DNA of 64,000 nucleotides from Chitinophaga sp. HK235 (GCF_018255755.1 NZ_CP073766.1:3038001-3102000), one strand, 5' to 3'; shown: positions 51,785 to 61,586, numbered from the stretch's first letter. The notes: generated by a model from the sequence alone, not told the origin. Numbers and translations: made by a program.

Positions 51785-52663
51785 ATGATAGATGAAATTT
51801 TACAAAGGCAACTCAGCACGGCCCTATCCGAGCAATTAAAGGTGAAAATACATATTAATGACGCAAAAAGTGTACACGGCGGTGATATTAACCAAACATT
51901 TCGTATAGCCACCAACGAAGGGTATTTTTTCCTGAAACTGAATGATGCCAAACGTTATCCTGAAATGTTTGCTGCAGAATATGCCGGCCTGGAGGCGCTG
52001 TATGCCTCACATGCGCTGGCGGTGCCACAGCCATTGGCTTATGGCACCTGTAATGGTCAGACCTACCTGTTGATGGAACATGTGGTCAAAGGGGTGGCCA
52101 TACAGGATTTCTGGGAAGATTTTGGTGCCTCGCTGGCACAGCTGCACAAGAAAACACAGCCGCATTTTGGTTATGCGGCACCTAATTATATCGGTACATT
52201 AAAACAATACAATACACCTTATACCAACTGGCCGGTGTTTTATGCATTCAACCGGCTGTTGCCGCTGACAAAGATGGCCTATGACCAGCAGATCATTGAC
52301 CAGAACATGATGTATCAGATGGAGCGTTTATGCAAACGGTTGCCACAGCTGTTTCCGGCAGATGCACCGGCGTTGTTGCATGGGGATTTGTGGTCAGGGA
52401 ATTTTATGGTGGGGCAGGATGGTAAGGTATGTGTATTTGACCCTGCTGTATACTACGGGCACCGGGAGATGGACCTGGCGATGACGCGTTTGTTCGGGGG
52501 CTTTGATACCCGGTTTTACTATGCTTATCAGGCAGCCTGGCCGCTGTCACCGGGATGGCAACAGCGGATAGGGGTTTGCCAGTTATATCCGTTGCTGGTA
52601 CATACGTTGTTGTTTGGTGGAAACTATTATAACAGCATCAAGGAAATACTGCAGGCCTATTGA
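51785..52663 (+). CDS. Fructosamine kinase family protein
   Basis: A 292-residue kinase of the fructosamine-3-kinase fold (related to aminoglycoside phosphotransferases). Seen are SVHGGDINQTFRIATNEGYFFLKLN (nucleotide-binding loop and Lys), LLHGDLWSGNFMV (catalytic loop with Asp) and VFDPAVYYGHREMDLAMTRLFGGF. Such kinases phosphorylate sugar adducts on proteins or free amines and start deglycation. Its last codons overlap the convergent hybrid kinase gene by seven bases. Promoter inside the divergent DUF3810 gene. Confidence 0.93.
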   Translation: MIDEILQRQLSTALSEQLKVKIHINDAKSVHGGDINQTFRIATNEGYFFLKLNDAKRYPEMFAAEYAGLEALYASHALAVPQPLAYGTCNGQTYLLMEHVVKGVAIQDFWEDFGASLAQLHKKTQPHFGYAAPNYIGTLKQYNTPYTNWPVFYAFNRLLPLTKMAYDQQIIDQNMMYQMERLCKRLPQLFPADAPALLHGDLWSGNFMVGQDGKVCVFDPAVYYGHREMDLAMTRLFGGFDTRFYYAYQAAWPLSPGWQQRIGVCQLYPLLVHTLLFGGNYYNSIKEILQAY

Positions 52664-55074
52664 TGGGCGGCGGAGTTGACGAATTCCCGCATGCGGGCAT
52701 ATTCTTCATAAACGATCGGATAGTATTTTTCCACGCCCTCTACTACTTCGCGGAAGAGCTGAGTGGCCGCTTCGGGATGCTGTGGTTCGCCGGTGCGGAG
52801 GTTATTTTCGAGTTCCTGCATTTTGGCGCTGATCCAGGTGAGGCCTACCATGGCGAAATTAGGTTTGAGTTTATGGACCTGGAATTTGGTTTTTTCCCAG
52901 TCATTCTTTTCCACCATATTTCGCAGCTTCTGCATTTCATCCTTAATTGTTCGTATAAAAATTTCAAACAGGTCAGCCGCATAGGAGATATTGTTCTCAT
53001 AGAGGGCTGTGAGATACCTGACGTCCAGTTCCCCATGGAACTCAAATCCGCTGATGTTCTGCACTTCTTCTTCCATTATTAGTTCTGTTTCTTCTTCGTT
53101 GAGATATTTGTTAAAGATCTGCCATAGCTGATCGGGTGTGTATGGTTTGATCAGAATATCGGTTATTCCGGCGGCCCTGACGGTGGCGGCAGTATTTTCC
53201 ATCGCTACAGCGGTAGTGGCAATCACGGGAGTAGCCACATTTGGTTGATTTTCATCTGCTCTGATCTGCTGTGTCAGTTCCAGTCCATTCATACCAGGTA
53301 TACGGATGTCCATGAGGACAAGGTCGTATTGCCGGGCATTGAGGAACCATTTCGCATCGGGTCCATTGGTGGCCAGCTGGTAGTTGATTTTATATTTTTC
53401 CAGGAGGCTCATGATATAACGCAGGTTCATCGGATTATCTTCCACCACAAGTACCCTTGCATCTTCAAAGGTACGTTGTTTCAGCTTTTTACCTGGTTTT
53501 GTTCCGGCGGCTGAAATTGGTTTTCTGCTGTCCATAAACGGCAGGTCAAAGGAGAAGCAGGTACTATATCCCGGATAGTCTTCCACTTCGATAGAGCCGC
53601 CCAGCAGTTCCACCAGCTGTTTTACGATGGCGAGGCCCAGGCCGGTGCCGCCGTAGTTTTCGCGGATATCTCCTTCTGCCTGTTTATAGTTACGGAATAT
53701 CAGTTCCAGTTTATCCTTTTTGATGCCGATGCCGGTATCGCAGACGCGGAATCTTACCCATAACTTATTATCCAGCCAGCTTTCCTGGGTGGCTTTAATG
53801 GCTATTTCCCCTTCTTTGGTGAATTTTTCCGCATTACCTAACAAATTGATGAGTATTTGGTTCAATAACACGTCATCACCGATCAGCCAGGTGTTAAGGT
53901 TAGCATCGAGTTCGGTGGTGATGCTAATGGGCCGGCGGCCCAGTTTCAGCTCAAAGGTATGGCGGAGTGACTGAATTATTTCGCGGGGATTGAATTCCCG
54001 TTGGTTGACCTGCAGTTCGCCGGCTTCGATGCGGGAGATATCGAGGATATCGCTGACGATGCCGAGGAGGATGCCGGAGGAATGTTTGAGGATGTTGACA
54101 TATTCTTTCTGCTGCGGGTCGAGGTTTGTTTCCTCGAGGAGGTGAGCCATTCCGATGATGGCATTGAGGGGAGTGCGTATTTCGTGGCTCATACTGGCCA
54201 GAAAGTCTTTCTGGGCGTGGCGGGCTTCTTCAGCGTGGCGGCGGGCATCTTCGAGTTCCTGTTGGAGGCGTTTCTGGCCGGTGATGTCCATGTGAATACC
54301 GGCGCCGCCGATGATTTTACCGTTTCGGTCGTAGACATTGGCGGAGCTGGCGAGGACCCATCTGCGGGAGCCGTCTTTGAGTGCGATTTCCATGTCGTAG
54401 AGCAGGGGGACGTTTTCGGAGAGGCGTTTCCTGCGGAGGGCATGGGCAAATTTTCTGTTTTCTTCCGGCACAAATACTTCCGTGATATTTTTACCGATCA
54501 GCTCTTCTTCGGTATAGCCGGACAGGCGGCAGAAGCTTTCATATACGCGGGTGATATTGCCTTTCAGGTCGGTTTCGCACATGGCCGCGTTGAGATTATT
54601 GAGCATCACCCTGAATTTGTGCTCATTCCGCTTGATTTCTTCCTGTACGTGATGTTTTCGGGTGATGTTGACCACCTCCCAGATGCTACCGATGAAGTGT
54701 TGTCCATCGAAGACGGGCATGTAGGTGACATCTACGATCATACCGTTTTCGAGGACTACTTCCCAGCCGAAAAAGGGCTTTTTTTCCTGGCGGAGGGTGT
54801 TCATTCTTTCCTCAAAAGTTTCCGTGCCGGAGATGAGGGGCCGGAAATAGCTGATGAGTTCATCGAAAGCTGCATTTTCCGGAAAAGGTCCGGGCAGGTG
54901 TTGCAGAAATATCTCGTTGGCCCATTGCCATTGGAATTTTTCATTGGTCACGAGGATGCCGGCATTAGTATGCCGGAGCCAGGCAATGATAGGCAGCGAG
55001 AATATGTCTGGCTCGCCCGCAGTGCCGGTTTCTGGTGACAGGATTTTCCTTTCATTCTTTCCTTTGGATGTCAT
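52657..55074 (-). CDS. Hybrid sensor histidine kinase with PAS, receiver and Hpt domains
   Basis: An 805-residue cytoplasmic hybrid kinase (no membrane helix seen). Two or three PAS-like regions (residues about 30-270) precede HisKA (DFLASMSHEIRTPLNAIIGMAHLLE), the ATPase domain (ILINLLGNAEKFTKEG N-box, GTGLGLAIVKQLVELLGG G-box), a receiver domain (RVLVVEDNPMNLRYIMSLL, with acceptor Asp in DLVLMDIRIPGMNG) and a C-terminal Hpt domain (FQVHKLKPNFAMVGL). All steps of a phosphorelay are in one chain; the output partner is not encoded nearby. Overlaps the fructosamine kinase stop by seven bases. Confidence 0.93.
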   Translation of the reverse strand: MTSKGKNERKILSPETGTAGEPDIFSLPIIAWLRHTNAGILVTNEKFQWQWANEIFLQHLPGPFPENAAFDELISYFRPLISGTETFEERMNTLRQEKKPFFGWEVVLENGMIVDVTYMPVFDGQHFIGSIWEVVNITRKHHVQEEIKRNEHKFRVMLNNLNAAMCETDLKGNITRVYESFCRLSGYTEEELIGKNITEVFVPEENRKFAHALRRKRLSENVPLLYDMEIALKDGSRRWVLASSANVYDRNGKIIGGAGIHMDITGQKRLQQELEDARRHAEEARHAQKDFLASMSHEIRTPLNAIIGMAHLLEETNLDPQQKEYVNILKHSSGILLGIVSDILDISRIEAGELQVNQREFNPREIIQSLRHTFELKLGRRPISITTELDANLNTWLIGDDVLLNQILINLLGNAEKFTKEGEIAIKATQESWLDNKLWVRFRVCDTGIGIKKDKLELIFRNYKQAEGDIRENYGGTGLGLAIVKQLVELLGGSIEVEDYPGYSTCFSFDLPFMDSRKPISAAGTKPGKKLKQRTFEDARVLVVEDNPMNLRYIMSLLEKYKINYQLATNGPDAKWFLNARQYDLVLMDIRIPGMNGLELTQQIRADENQPNVATPVIATTAVAMENTAATVRAAGITDILIKPYTPDQLWQIFNKYLNEEETELIMEEEVQNISGFEFHGELDVRYLTALYENNISYAADLFEIFIRTIKDEMQKLRNMVEKNDWEKTKFQVHKLKPNFAMVGLTWISAKMQELENNLRTGEPQHPEAATQLFREVVEGVEKYYPIVYEEYARMREFVNSAAHQ

Positions 55075-55263
55075 TTTTTATGATGGCCAGGGGGAGTTCA
55101 GGTTTTCAATTTTCGTTGTATTGCTAAAAACAGGTATGAGATGAAGGTTGAAATCCTTACCTTTGCGGCTCACTCCTGTTGACATGCAACAGCAATATGG
55201 ATGATATTCGATTATATAAATATATATAATTTGATTATCGATGGTGAACAAATTTATGAAATT

Positions 55264-55293
55264 TTTGCAATTGCAAATATTTAATTACCTTTG
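55264..55293 (+). promoter_or_regulatory. Promoter of the DUF177-rpmF-plsX operon
   Basis: TTTG (55264-55267), 18 bases, then TACCTTTG (55286-55293) is the best full match in the window to the Bacteroidota promoter. The DUF177 ATG lies 33 bases after it. A second TACCTTTG at 55158 has no -33 partner. Confidence 0.7.
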
Positions 55294-55326
55294 CATCCCT
55301 CTAAAAGTGAGGACATTGATATTGAT

Positions 55327-55869
55327 ATGAAACCACTCCGCGAATTTGATATAGCCTTTGTTGGATTAAAACCAGGGGTGCATTCATTTCACTATGAGAT
55401 CGGAGAAAGTTTCTTTGAGCATTATGAAGGGGAGAGAGATTTCAGCAATTGTAAGGCGACAGTAAATCTGACGCTTGACAAGAAGAGTAACTTCTTTTTG
55501 CTGAAGTTTGAGATTGGCGGCACGGTAACAGTCACCTGCGACCGTTGCGGAGAGCCCTTTGAGCTGCAGTTATGGGATGATTTTAACCAGATTGTGAAAC
55601 TGGTGGACAATCCTGAAGAGCTTGCCAGCGAAGATGCTGACCCGGATGTAGCCTATATTTCCAAGACAGAGAGCCACCTTCATGTGGCGGAATGGATTTA
55701 TGAGTTCATCCTGCTGAGCATTCCGATGCAACGCATACATCCCAATGCTGCCGATGGCAAAAGCGGATGTGATCCCAAAGTGATTGAAATGCTGGAACGT
55801 ATGAACCAGCAGGCTAAAGAAAAAGATAACCCAATCTGGAAAGGGTTGGATAAATTTAAGGACAATTAA
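55327..55869 (+). CDS. DUF177 (YceD) protein
   Basis: A 180-residue protein of the YceD/DUF177 family, regularly found before rpmF. It has the paired cysteines CDRCGEPFEL in TVTVTCDRCGEPFELQLWDDFNQIVKLVDNPEE, a likely zinc site, and a single C near the end (KSGCDPKVIEMLERMN). The role is linked to ribosome assembly or 23S rRNA processing in other bacteria, but this is unsettled. I start at the ATG at 55327; the in-frame TTG at 55291 lies in the promoter. Confidence 0.88.
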   Translation: MKPLREFDIAFVGLKPGVHSFHYEIGESFFEHYEGERDFSNCKATVNLTLDKKSNFFLLKFEIGGTVTVTCDRCGEPFELQLWDDFNQIVKLVDNPEELASEDADPDVAYISKTESHLHVAEWIYEFILLSIPMQRIHPNAADGKSGCDPKVIEMLERMNQQAKEKDNPIWKGLDKFKDN

Positions 55870-55881
55870 AAATTAAATAAA

Positions 55882-56076
55882 ATGCCAAATCCTAAACGCA
55901 GACATTCTCAGCAAAGATCAGCAAAGAGAAGAACGCATTATAAGGCGGTAGCGGATACATTAAGCACAGACAGCGCAACCGGAGAAGTGCACCTGAGACA
56001 TCGTGCTCATTGGGTAGAAAACAAACTGTACTACAAAGGAAAAGTAGTATTGGAAAAACAGAGCAGCGCTAAATAA
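55882..56076 (+). CDS. rpmF: 50S ribosomal protein L32
   Basis: A 64-residue ribosomal protein of the large subunit. The basic N-terminus MPNPKRRHSQQRSAKRRTHYKAV is the family hallmark. The zinc-type cysteines of some L32 forms are absent, as usual in Bacteroidota. It follows DUF177 after 12 bases and leads to plsX, the standard operon order. Confidence 0.96.
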   Translation: MPNPKRRHSQQRSAKRRTHYKAVADTLSTDSATGEVHLRHRAHWVENKLYYKGKVVLEKQSSAK

Positions 56077-56123
56077 TAAATTTTACTAATTTTACCCGAG
56101 CTAACAAGACAAACTTGAGTTAC

Positions 56124-57071
56124 ATGAGAATCGGGCTTGATATGATGGGTGGCGACTTCGCCCCCGCAGAAGCAGTAAAAGGAGTAAAATTATATTTAGA
56201 CGCCGTTGCATCTGATGCGCATCTGGTACTAATAGGGGACGAGTCACAACTGGCCCCTTTACTAGCGGATGCACAGTTGGACCAATCAAAATATTCAGTT
56301 GTTCATTCATCCCAAGTAATTGGGATGGATGAACACCCTACCAGGGCACTGAAAGAGAAGCCACACTCATCCATCTCTATCGGCTTTCATTTACTGAAAA
56401 ATGAGAAAATAGATGCTTTTATCAGCGCAGGTAACACCGGCGCCATGATGGTAGGCACCTTTTATTCTATTAAAGCCATAGACGGTGTGCAACGTCCTAC
56501 TATTTCTACTCTGGTCCCCCGTGAAAACGGTTCACAAGGATTACTACTGGACGTAGGTATCAATGCCGACTGCAAACCTGAAAACCTGGTACAATTTGCC
56601 ATCCTCGGCTCCCTCTATTCCAAGCACATACTGAAGATTGATAATCCGAAAGTAGGCCTGCTGAATATCGGTGAAGAAGAAGGCAAAGGTAACCTCCTTG
56701 CCCAGGCAACTTACCCGCTGTTAAAAGAAAACAAACTCATCAACTTCGTTGGCAACATCGAAGGAAGAGATCTCTTCTCTGGAAAAGCGGATGTAATGGT
56801 ATGTGAAGGCTTCACCGGCAACATCGTACTGAAACTGGCCGAATCATTCTATGATATTTCCGTTAGACGCAATATCCAGGATGACTATCTGAAACAGTTT
56901 GACTCAGAATCATACGGCGGAACTCCCGTACTGGGCGTATCCAAACCGGTGATCATTGGTCACGGTATCTCCAAGGGCCTCGCCTTTCAAAACATGATCC
57001 TGCTGGCACAACAAATGATTGAAAGCAAATTGCTGGAAGAAATCAAAGAAAGCTTCCACAGCAATAGCTAA
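56124..57071 (+). CDS. plsX: Phosphate acyltransferase PlsX
   Basis: A membrane-associated enzyme that turns acyl-ACP into acyl-phosphate, the first step of phospholipid synthesis by the PlsX/PlsY route. The 315-residue protein shows MRIGLDMMGGDFAPAEAV, FISAGNTGAMMVG, GLLNIGEEEGKGNLLAQATYPLLK and CEGFTGNIVLKLAES. I start at the ATG at 56124; a TTG three codons earlier is also in frame. It ends the DUF177-rpmF-plsX operon. fabH, often next, does not follow. Confidence 0.96.
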   Translation: MRIGLDMMGGDFAPAEAVKGVKLYLDAVASDAHLVLIGDESQLAPLLADAQLDQSKYSVVHSSQVIGMDEHPTRALKEKPHSSISIGFHLLKNEKIDAFISAGNTGAMMVGTFYSIKAIDGVQRPTISTLVPRENGSQGLLLDVGINADCKPENLVQFAILGSLYSKHILKIDNPKVGLLNIGEEEGKGNLLAQATYPLLKENKLINFVGNIEGRDLFSGKADVMVCEGFTGNIVLKLAESFYDISVRRNIQDDYLKQFDSESYGGTPVLGVSKPVIIGHGISKGLAFQNMILLAQQMIESKLLEEIKESFHSNS

Positions 57072-57090
57072 ATGAAAAGATATTTTTAAA

Positions 57091-57121
57091 AGCCGTCTCC
57101 TTCCCGGAGACGGCTTTTTTT
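57091..57121 (+). terminator. Terminator after plsX
   Basis: AGCCGTCTCC (57091-57100) pairs with GGAGACGGCT (57106-57115), loop TTCCC, followed by a run of seven T. Confidence 0.9.
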
Positions 57122-57267
57122 ATGCCTGGTTTTGAAAGTCATCCCATTACTGTCACACTATCTATCCCCGTTTTTGTATCTAAACGGAAAGAGCATTTGT
57201 AATTATAAGAACAAACAAAAGCGGAGCAGCCGGATGAACTGGTGAAGCGGGATTTACCTGCAAATCA

Positions 57268-57303
57268 ATGCCCCATTGACACGGTATCGCATCAATGGGG
57301 CAT
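57268..57303. repeat. 12-bp inverted repeat downstream of the NtrY-like kinase gene
   Basis: ATGCCCCATTGA (57268-57279) pairs perfectly with TCAATGGGGCAT (57292-57303), loop 12 bases. It lies 17 bases beyond the stop of the minus-strand kinase gene and probably ends its transcript, though the T run is poor. Confidence 0.55.
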
Positions 57304-57319
57304 CTGACAAAAAATATCT

Positions 57320-60300
57320 CTACTCCTGATAAAGGGGCAGTTTTACATAAAAAGTAGTGCCTTCATTAAGCTTGGTTTCAAACCAGATCTCCCCTCTTGT
57401 CTGTTCAGCAATGTTTTTACACATCGCCAGCCCCAGCCCGGTACCAGAGGATTTAGTGGTAAAATTGGGCACAAAGATCCTGGACTGTACTTCCGGTGAG
57501 ATCCCTCCTCCGTTATCAGCCACACTGACAATTACATAGCGGTCGACTGTTTCCTGCAGACGTATCACTATATGCCCGGTGGTTTCTTCCGGAATAGCCT
57601 GGATAGCATTGAGCAACAGGTTGGTAAACAGCCGGTTCATCTGGGTTTTGTCTGCAAATATATACAACGGGCGTCCCGGCTCTATATATTCGATATCACA
57701 GTCTTCCTGGGTCTGATACAGACTGGTGAGCGAAGACAACACTTCATTGAGCAACACCACTTCATTGTTGGATTCTCCAATGCGGGCAAAGGCAGAAAAG
57801 TCTGACGCGATATTGGACAGGTGCTCAATCTGCTCTACCAGCGTACGGGCCACATTGGTAGACAGGTCTTTCACATTGGGCGAATCACTGGCGATGGCCC
57901 GCTGCAGGTACTGGATACTGAGCTTCATAGGCGTCAGCGGATTTTTGATTTCGTGGGCCACCTGCCGCGCCATCTCCCTCCAGGCCCCTTCACGTTCGCT
58001 CTTAGCCAGTCTGGCCGCACTCACTTCCAGTTTACGCACCATCTTGTTATATTCTTTTACCAGTGCACCAATCTCATCATCCTTATCCCATTCTATCTCA
58101 TCATTACGCTGTCCGAGGTTCACGTGCCGCAGCTTTTCCGTTACCAGAGAGAAAGACCGGGTAATGGAATTGGTGATCAGCAACGCGACCATGCCTGCGA
58201 TGAGGAAGATAAATGCGTTGAAATTGATCAATGCCACGAGGAAGTTGGAAATCTGCTGGTTACGTTCAGTCTGTGTGGCAAAATAAGGTACGTTGAGGTA
58301 GGCCATCACATCGCCGGAACGGTTGCGGAGCGGCATATAACCAGACAGGAAAGGCATGGTGCCTATCTTTTCCGTTTGAATAAACTGGATATGCTGCTGC
58401 CGGGATATCTCGTAATAAGCCAGTGGTTCCATTTTACCGGAGATCAGCCCTTTCTCCGTCATCAGCGGCTGGGTAGTGAGCCGCAGGTTACCATCAGCAT
58501 CATATACGTTGATATCGAGTGCCCGCTCATTGGCGATATTACCCAGGGCGGTGGTCAGCTTCTCCTTAAACACCGGATCATACATGTTATCTATCTCGTC
58601 CATATCCCGCTGATTGAGGAAAATCGTTTCCACATCAGTAGCCACCTCTCCCATCGTTTTACTCAGTTTCTCCCTGTTCTGTGCCTCTGAGCGCCAGATA
58701 AAGAACATGGTAGTTGTAACACCCAGTATCACAAATGAAAACACCACCACAAAGATGATCGTGCCATGTACTTTTTTGCGGATACTGATATTGATCAGTG
58801 CCTTGACGTTGCTGAGCCGCATCCTTGCTTTGATCAGCAGGTCGAAAGCCTTGTATACCACAATGATCAGCAGAAAGAGACAGAACATATACGCAAACAG
58901 CGTGATGAACTCTACAAAGGTGCGGCTCTGTTTTACCACGATCACCACCTTTTCGGGAGAAGCCCTGTAAATCATTTCGGAATGCCCGTCTACATCCCTG
59001 ACGGTCAGTTCTCCGGAAGGCACATCCCCAGGGTACAGGCGGATAGGGAACGGGTAATCGCTGTAATGACTTACCAGCACACCCTTGTCGTAGATAGCGT
59101 AGGAGTAGTTTCCCGAAGATTCCCGGTTATGGTCGTACATATCGCCTTCCACCAGCAGCTCGGGGTATAACCTTTCGGTGCTGAAGGTTTTAGGCTTCAC
59201 CACATATATCAGCGTCCCGGTGCCGGAATGATCCAGCGGATTGTGGAATTCCTTTTTGCCGATATAGTTGTAATCATTGAAGCTGGGCTCGTAATAATAA
59301 AGGTCATTGCTATTGACATCAGAAGGCGAGGATTCCGCTTCGAAGTACAAGCGGCGGTGGAACGAAGTAAGGCTGGTGGTATCGCCGGAATAGATGGGTT
59401 GTCCGTTTTCATCAAAAGGATAAAACGACACATCAAAGCGGCTCAGGTAACCCTGGAAATAATTTTGCAACAATACTTCCTCCATTCTGGACTTGGACTG
59501 CTTATGTCCTTTGTCCATGAAGAAATACTGCATGTATTCATCGTTTTCAATTTTTTTGCCTATATCGTTGAGCAGCATTTCCAGGTAGGGGTCCCGCTGC
59601 TTGGACAAGTCAGCCGCCAGTTTTTCACGGGCAGACAGCTCTTTCTGGTCATTAAAATATACCAGTGCACCGGAGGTGGTGATAGTGAGCAGGAACAGCC
59701 AGAAGAGGAAAGGCACGGTGGCCATGCTGCTTTCGAAGCGATCTGCCAGGAAATCGAGCAGTACAATATACAACAGCAGCCAGATGACCATGCCTACCGC
59801 AAAAGGCAGTTCCGGGTTGTGCATACGCCACAGCAGCCAGATGATACCGATGGCAGCCAGCCAGATGTATTTGGTCCGGTACTGGAAATTGGTCAGCTCG
59901 TTGAGCAGGTAGTTAATGATCTGGGAGAAGAATAAAAAGCTGAAGGAGATAAAACCCAGTACGATAAAACCGATCAGACTGTATTCTGTGAGGCTGAAAG
60001 GATTGGTGACATCAAAAGATATCCTGGAGTCTATCACAAGGCTCTGGATAAGATTCGCCAGAAACTGTTCCACCATATACAACAGGAGGCTGGCAAAAAT
60101 GATGACAATGCTTTGCAGCCAGCGTTTGCGGATAACCGGCAGATTGATGGTTTTCACGTGTTCCCTGAAAAACACGATCATCCAGAAAGTGAGCAGTACG
60201 TTGAGTAAAAGGTCACCCAGCGAATAAAAGATCTCATCTTTTGCATAGATGGCCGGATCGAAGATATTCAGTGCCCGCAGATTGAACGGGAAAGGATAAG

Positions 60301-61126
60301 CATAGCTCAGCACCCTCAATCCGAATACCACCAGGAAAAGGAACAGAAACCCATACAAGGGGTTGGTGGTTTTCGCCAGCAACGTAGCAAAGAGGTTGAA
60401 AAAAATCAGTACACAGATGCATCCCAGTACACGTAACAGCACGCTGAGGTTATTGGGAGGCTGGGCACGGATATTTTTATTGTAGTCAAGAAAAAACAAT
60501 GTCTGATCATTACTGCTTTTGACCGGGAGGATGGTATGGTCGGGCAGGATGAGGCCAGGGAGATCCATATGGATAGAATATTCCGGCCCCAGCTCTGATT
60601 TGTTGTAAAAGTGGCTGATGAGGAAACTGTTGCGGATGGCGTATTCCATGCGCACGGGGATGGTCGCCACGATAAAGTGCTGGTGATTGCCGGAAGGTTT
60701 CAGCTGGCGGGTGATGACTTCGTAGTAACCGTTTTTCAGTTTCAGGAACTGTGTGCCAGGCTTGAGTACATCATGGAGATCTTCAGGCTCTACCTGGCTG
60801 GTACTCCAGAAAGTAAGCCAGGAGCCTTGTGTACTGGAGTCATAGGCGAAGACTTCATAATCGCGTTCTCTCAGTTTGTCCAGCGTCTTTTCATCGTAGG
60901 TACGCTGAAAAAGACTGCTAATCATAGTAGTATCCTGCAGGAGTTTATCGAATGACTGCTCCCTTTTCTGCAGACTTTTCTCGATACTTCTTTTCACACC
61001 CTGCGGAGAAGAATAGTAAGCCCAGTAGTTACTGAACAGAAACGCGAAAGTAAACAGCCATGCCGCTATGATCAGGAGATAGCCATGCCGGAGGAAAAAA
61101 AGGCGTATTTCTTTTATATCAATCAA
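57320..61126 (-). CDS. Large NtrY-like membrane sensor histidine kinase
   Basis: A 1268-residue inner-membrane kinase. About eight or more membrane helices lie in the first 510 residues, then a large extracytoplasmic region (about 520-780), a helix pair near 775-840 and another sensor region. HAMP-like TRSFSLVTEKLRHVNLGQRNDEI is followed by HisKA EMARQVAHEIKNPLTPMKLSIQYLQ and the ATPase domain (LLNAIQAIPEETTGHI, GGGISPEVQSRIF, SGTGLGLAMCKNI). The C-terminal half resembles NtrB/NtrY kinases. No response regulator is adjacent. The upstream region is filled by a repeat element (61142-61580), so its promoter is unusual or shared with mazG. Confidence 0.93.
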   Translation of the reverse strand: MIDIKEIRLFFLRHGYLLIIAAWLFTFAFLFSNYWAYYSSPQGVKRSIEKSLQKREQSFDKLLQDTTMISSLFQRTYDEKTLDKLRERDYEVFAYDSSTQGSWLTFWSTSQVEPEDLHDVLKPGTQFLKLKNGYYEVITRQLKPSGNHQHFIVATIPVRMEYAIRNSFLISHFYNKSELGPEYSIHMDLPGLILPDHTILPVKSSNDQTLFFLDYNKNIRAQPPNNLSVLLRVLGCICVLIFFNLFATLLAKTTNPLYGFLFLFLVVFGLRVLSYAYPFPFNLRALNIFDPAIYAKDEIFYSLGDLLLNVLLTFWMIVFFREHVKTINLPVIRKRWLQSIVIIFASLLLYMVEQFLANLIQSLVIDSRISFDVTNPFSLTEYSLIGFIVLGFISFSFLFFSQIINYLLNELTNFQYRTKYIWLAAIGIIWLLWRMHNPELPFAVGMVIWLLLYIVLLDFLADRFESSMATVPFLFWLFLLTITTSGALVYFNDQKELSAREKLAADLSKQRDPYLEMLLNDIGKKIENDEYMQYFFMDKGHKQSKSRMEEVLLQNYFQGYLSRFDVSFYPFDENGQPIYSGDTTSLTSFHRRLYFEAESSPSDVNSNDLYYYEPSFNDYNYIGKKEFHNPLDHSGTGTLIYVVKPKTFSTERLYPELLVEGDMYDHNRESSGNYSYAIYDKGVLVSHYSDYPFPIRLYPGDVPSGELTVRDVDGHSEMIYRASPEKVVIVVKQSRTFVEFITLFAYMFCLFLLIIVVYKAFDLLIKARMRLSNVKALINISIRKKVHGTIIFVVVFSFVILGVTTTMFFIWRSEAQNREKLSKTMGEVATDVETIFLNQRDMDEIDNMYDPVFKEKLTTALGNIANERALDINVYDADGNLRLTTQPLMTEKGLISGKMEPLAYYEISRQQHIQFIQTEKIGTMPFLSGYMPLRNRSGDVMAYLNVPYFATQTERNQQISNFLVALINFNAFIFLIAGMVALLITNSITRSFSLVTEKLRHVNLGQRNDEIEWDKDDEIGALVKEYNKMVRKLEVSAARLAKSEREGAWREMARQVAHEIKNPLTPMKLSIQYLQRAIASDSPNVKDLSTNVARTLVEQIEHLSNIASDFSAFARIGESNNEVVLLNEVLSSLTSLYQTQEDCDIEYIEPGRPLYIFADKTQMNRLFTNLLLNAIQAIPEETTGHIVIRLQETVDRYVIVSVADNGGGISPEVQSRIFVPNFTTKSSGTGLGLAMCKNIAEQTRGEIWFETKLNEGTTFYVKLPLYQE

Positions 61127-61141
61127 AACGAAATTAATTTG

Positions 61142-61580
61142 TCCCAGGGCTGAAGCCCTGGGCTATAATTGTTTATGTTCCAGACGGAGGCTTAGGTAGC
61201 TTTAGGTGCTGAGCTATAAGCTGAAGTCTCTTTTTTGTTTTTGAATGGATGTTGAAGCCCTGGTTTTGTGCATGGAGCTAAAACCGAAGTCTCTTTTTTG
61301 CTTTTGGAGAGGCTGAAGCCCTGGTTTTGTGCATAGAACGAAAGCTGAAGTCTCTTTTTTGCTTTTAGAGAGGCTGAAGCCCTGGTTTTGTGCATAGAAC
61401 GAAAGCTGAAGTCTCTTTTTTGCTTTTGGAGAGACTGAAGCCCTGGTTTTGTGCATGGAACGAAAGCCGAAGTCTCTTTTTTGCTTTTGGACGGAGGCTG
61501 AAGCCTTTGTTTTGTGCACGGGGGCTAAAGCCGAAACCATGGCTGGAATCCTATTATAGCCCAGGGCTTCAGCCCTGGGA
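61142..61580. mobile_element. MITE-like element: 28-bp terminal inverted repeats around a 61-bp tandem array
   Basis: The ends are perfect 28-bp inverted repeats (61142-61169 and 61553-61580), each beginning TCCCAGGGCTGAAGCCCTGG and itself palindromic. Inside are five repeat units starting at 61221, 61284, 61345, 61406 and 61467, with periods of 63, 61, 61, 61 and 64 bases to a partial copy at 61531. Units share GAAGTCTCTTTTTTGCTTTT and GCTGAAGCCCTGGTTTTGTG, so the array is built from the same word as the ends. It fills the space between mazG and the kinase gene. No transposase is present. AAATTAA occurs just outside both ends, possibly a target duplication. Confidence 0.7.
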
Positions 61581-61586
61581 GCTAAA

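Noticed and set aside
54001..55038. 345-codon plus-strand frame opposite the hybrid kinase
   Set aside because: It covers the PAS and HisKA coding region in antisense, with no domain, and is a shadow.
61214..61540. Open minus-strand frame of about 108 residues with repeats such as KQKRDFGF and MHKTRAS
   Set aside because: It is a by-product of the 61-bp array. As 61 is not divisible by three, the same DNA is read in all three frames in turn, giving unrelated peptide repeats, so it is unlikely to be a real protein.
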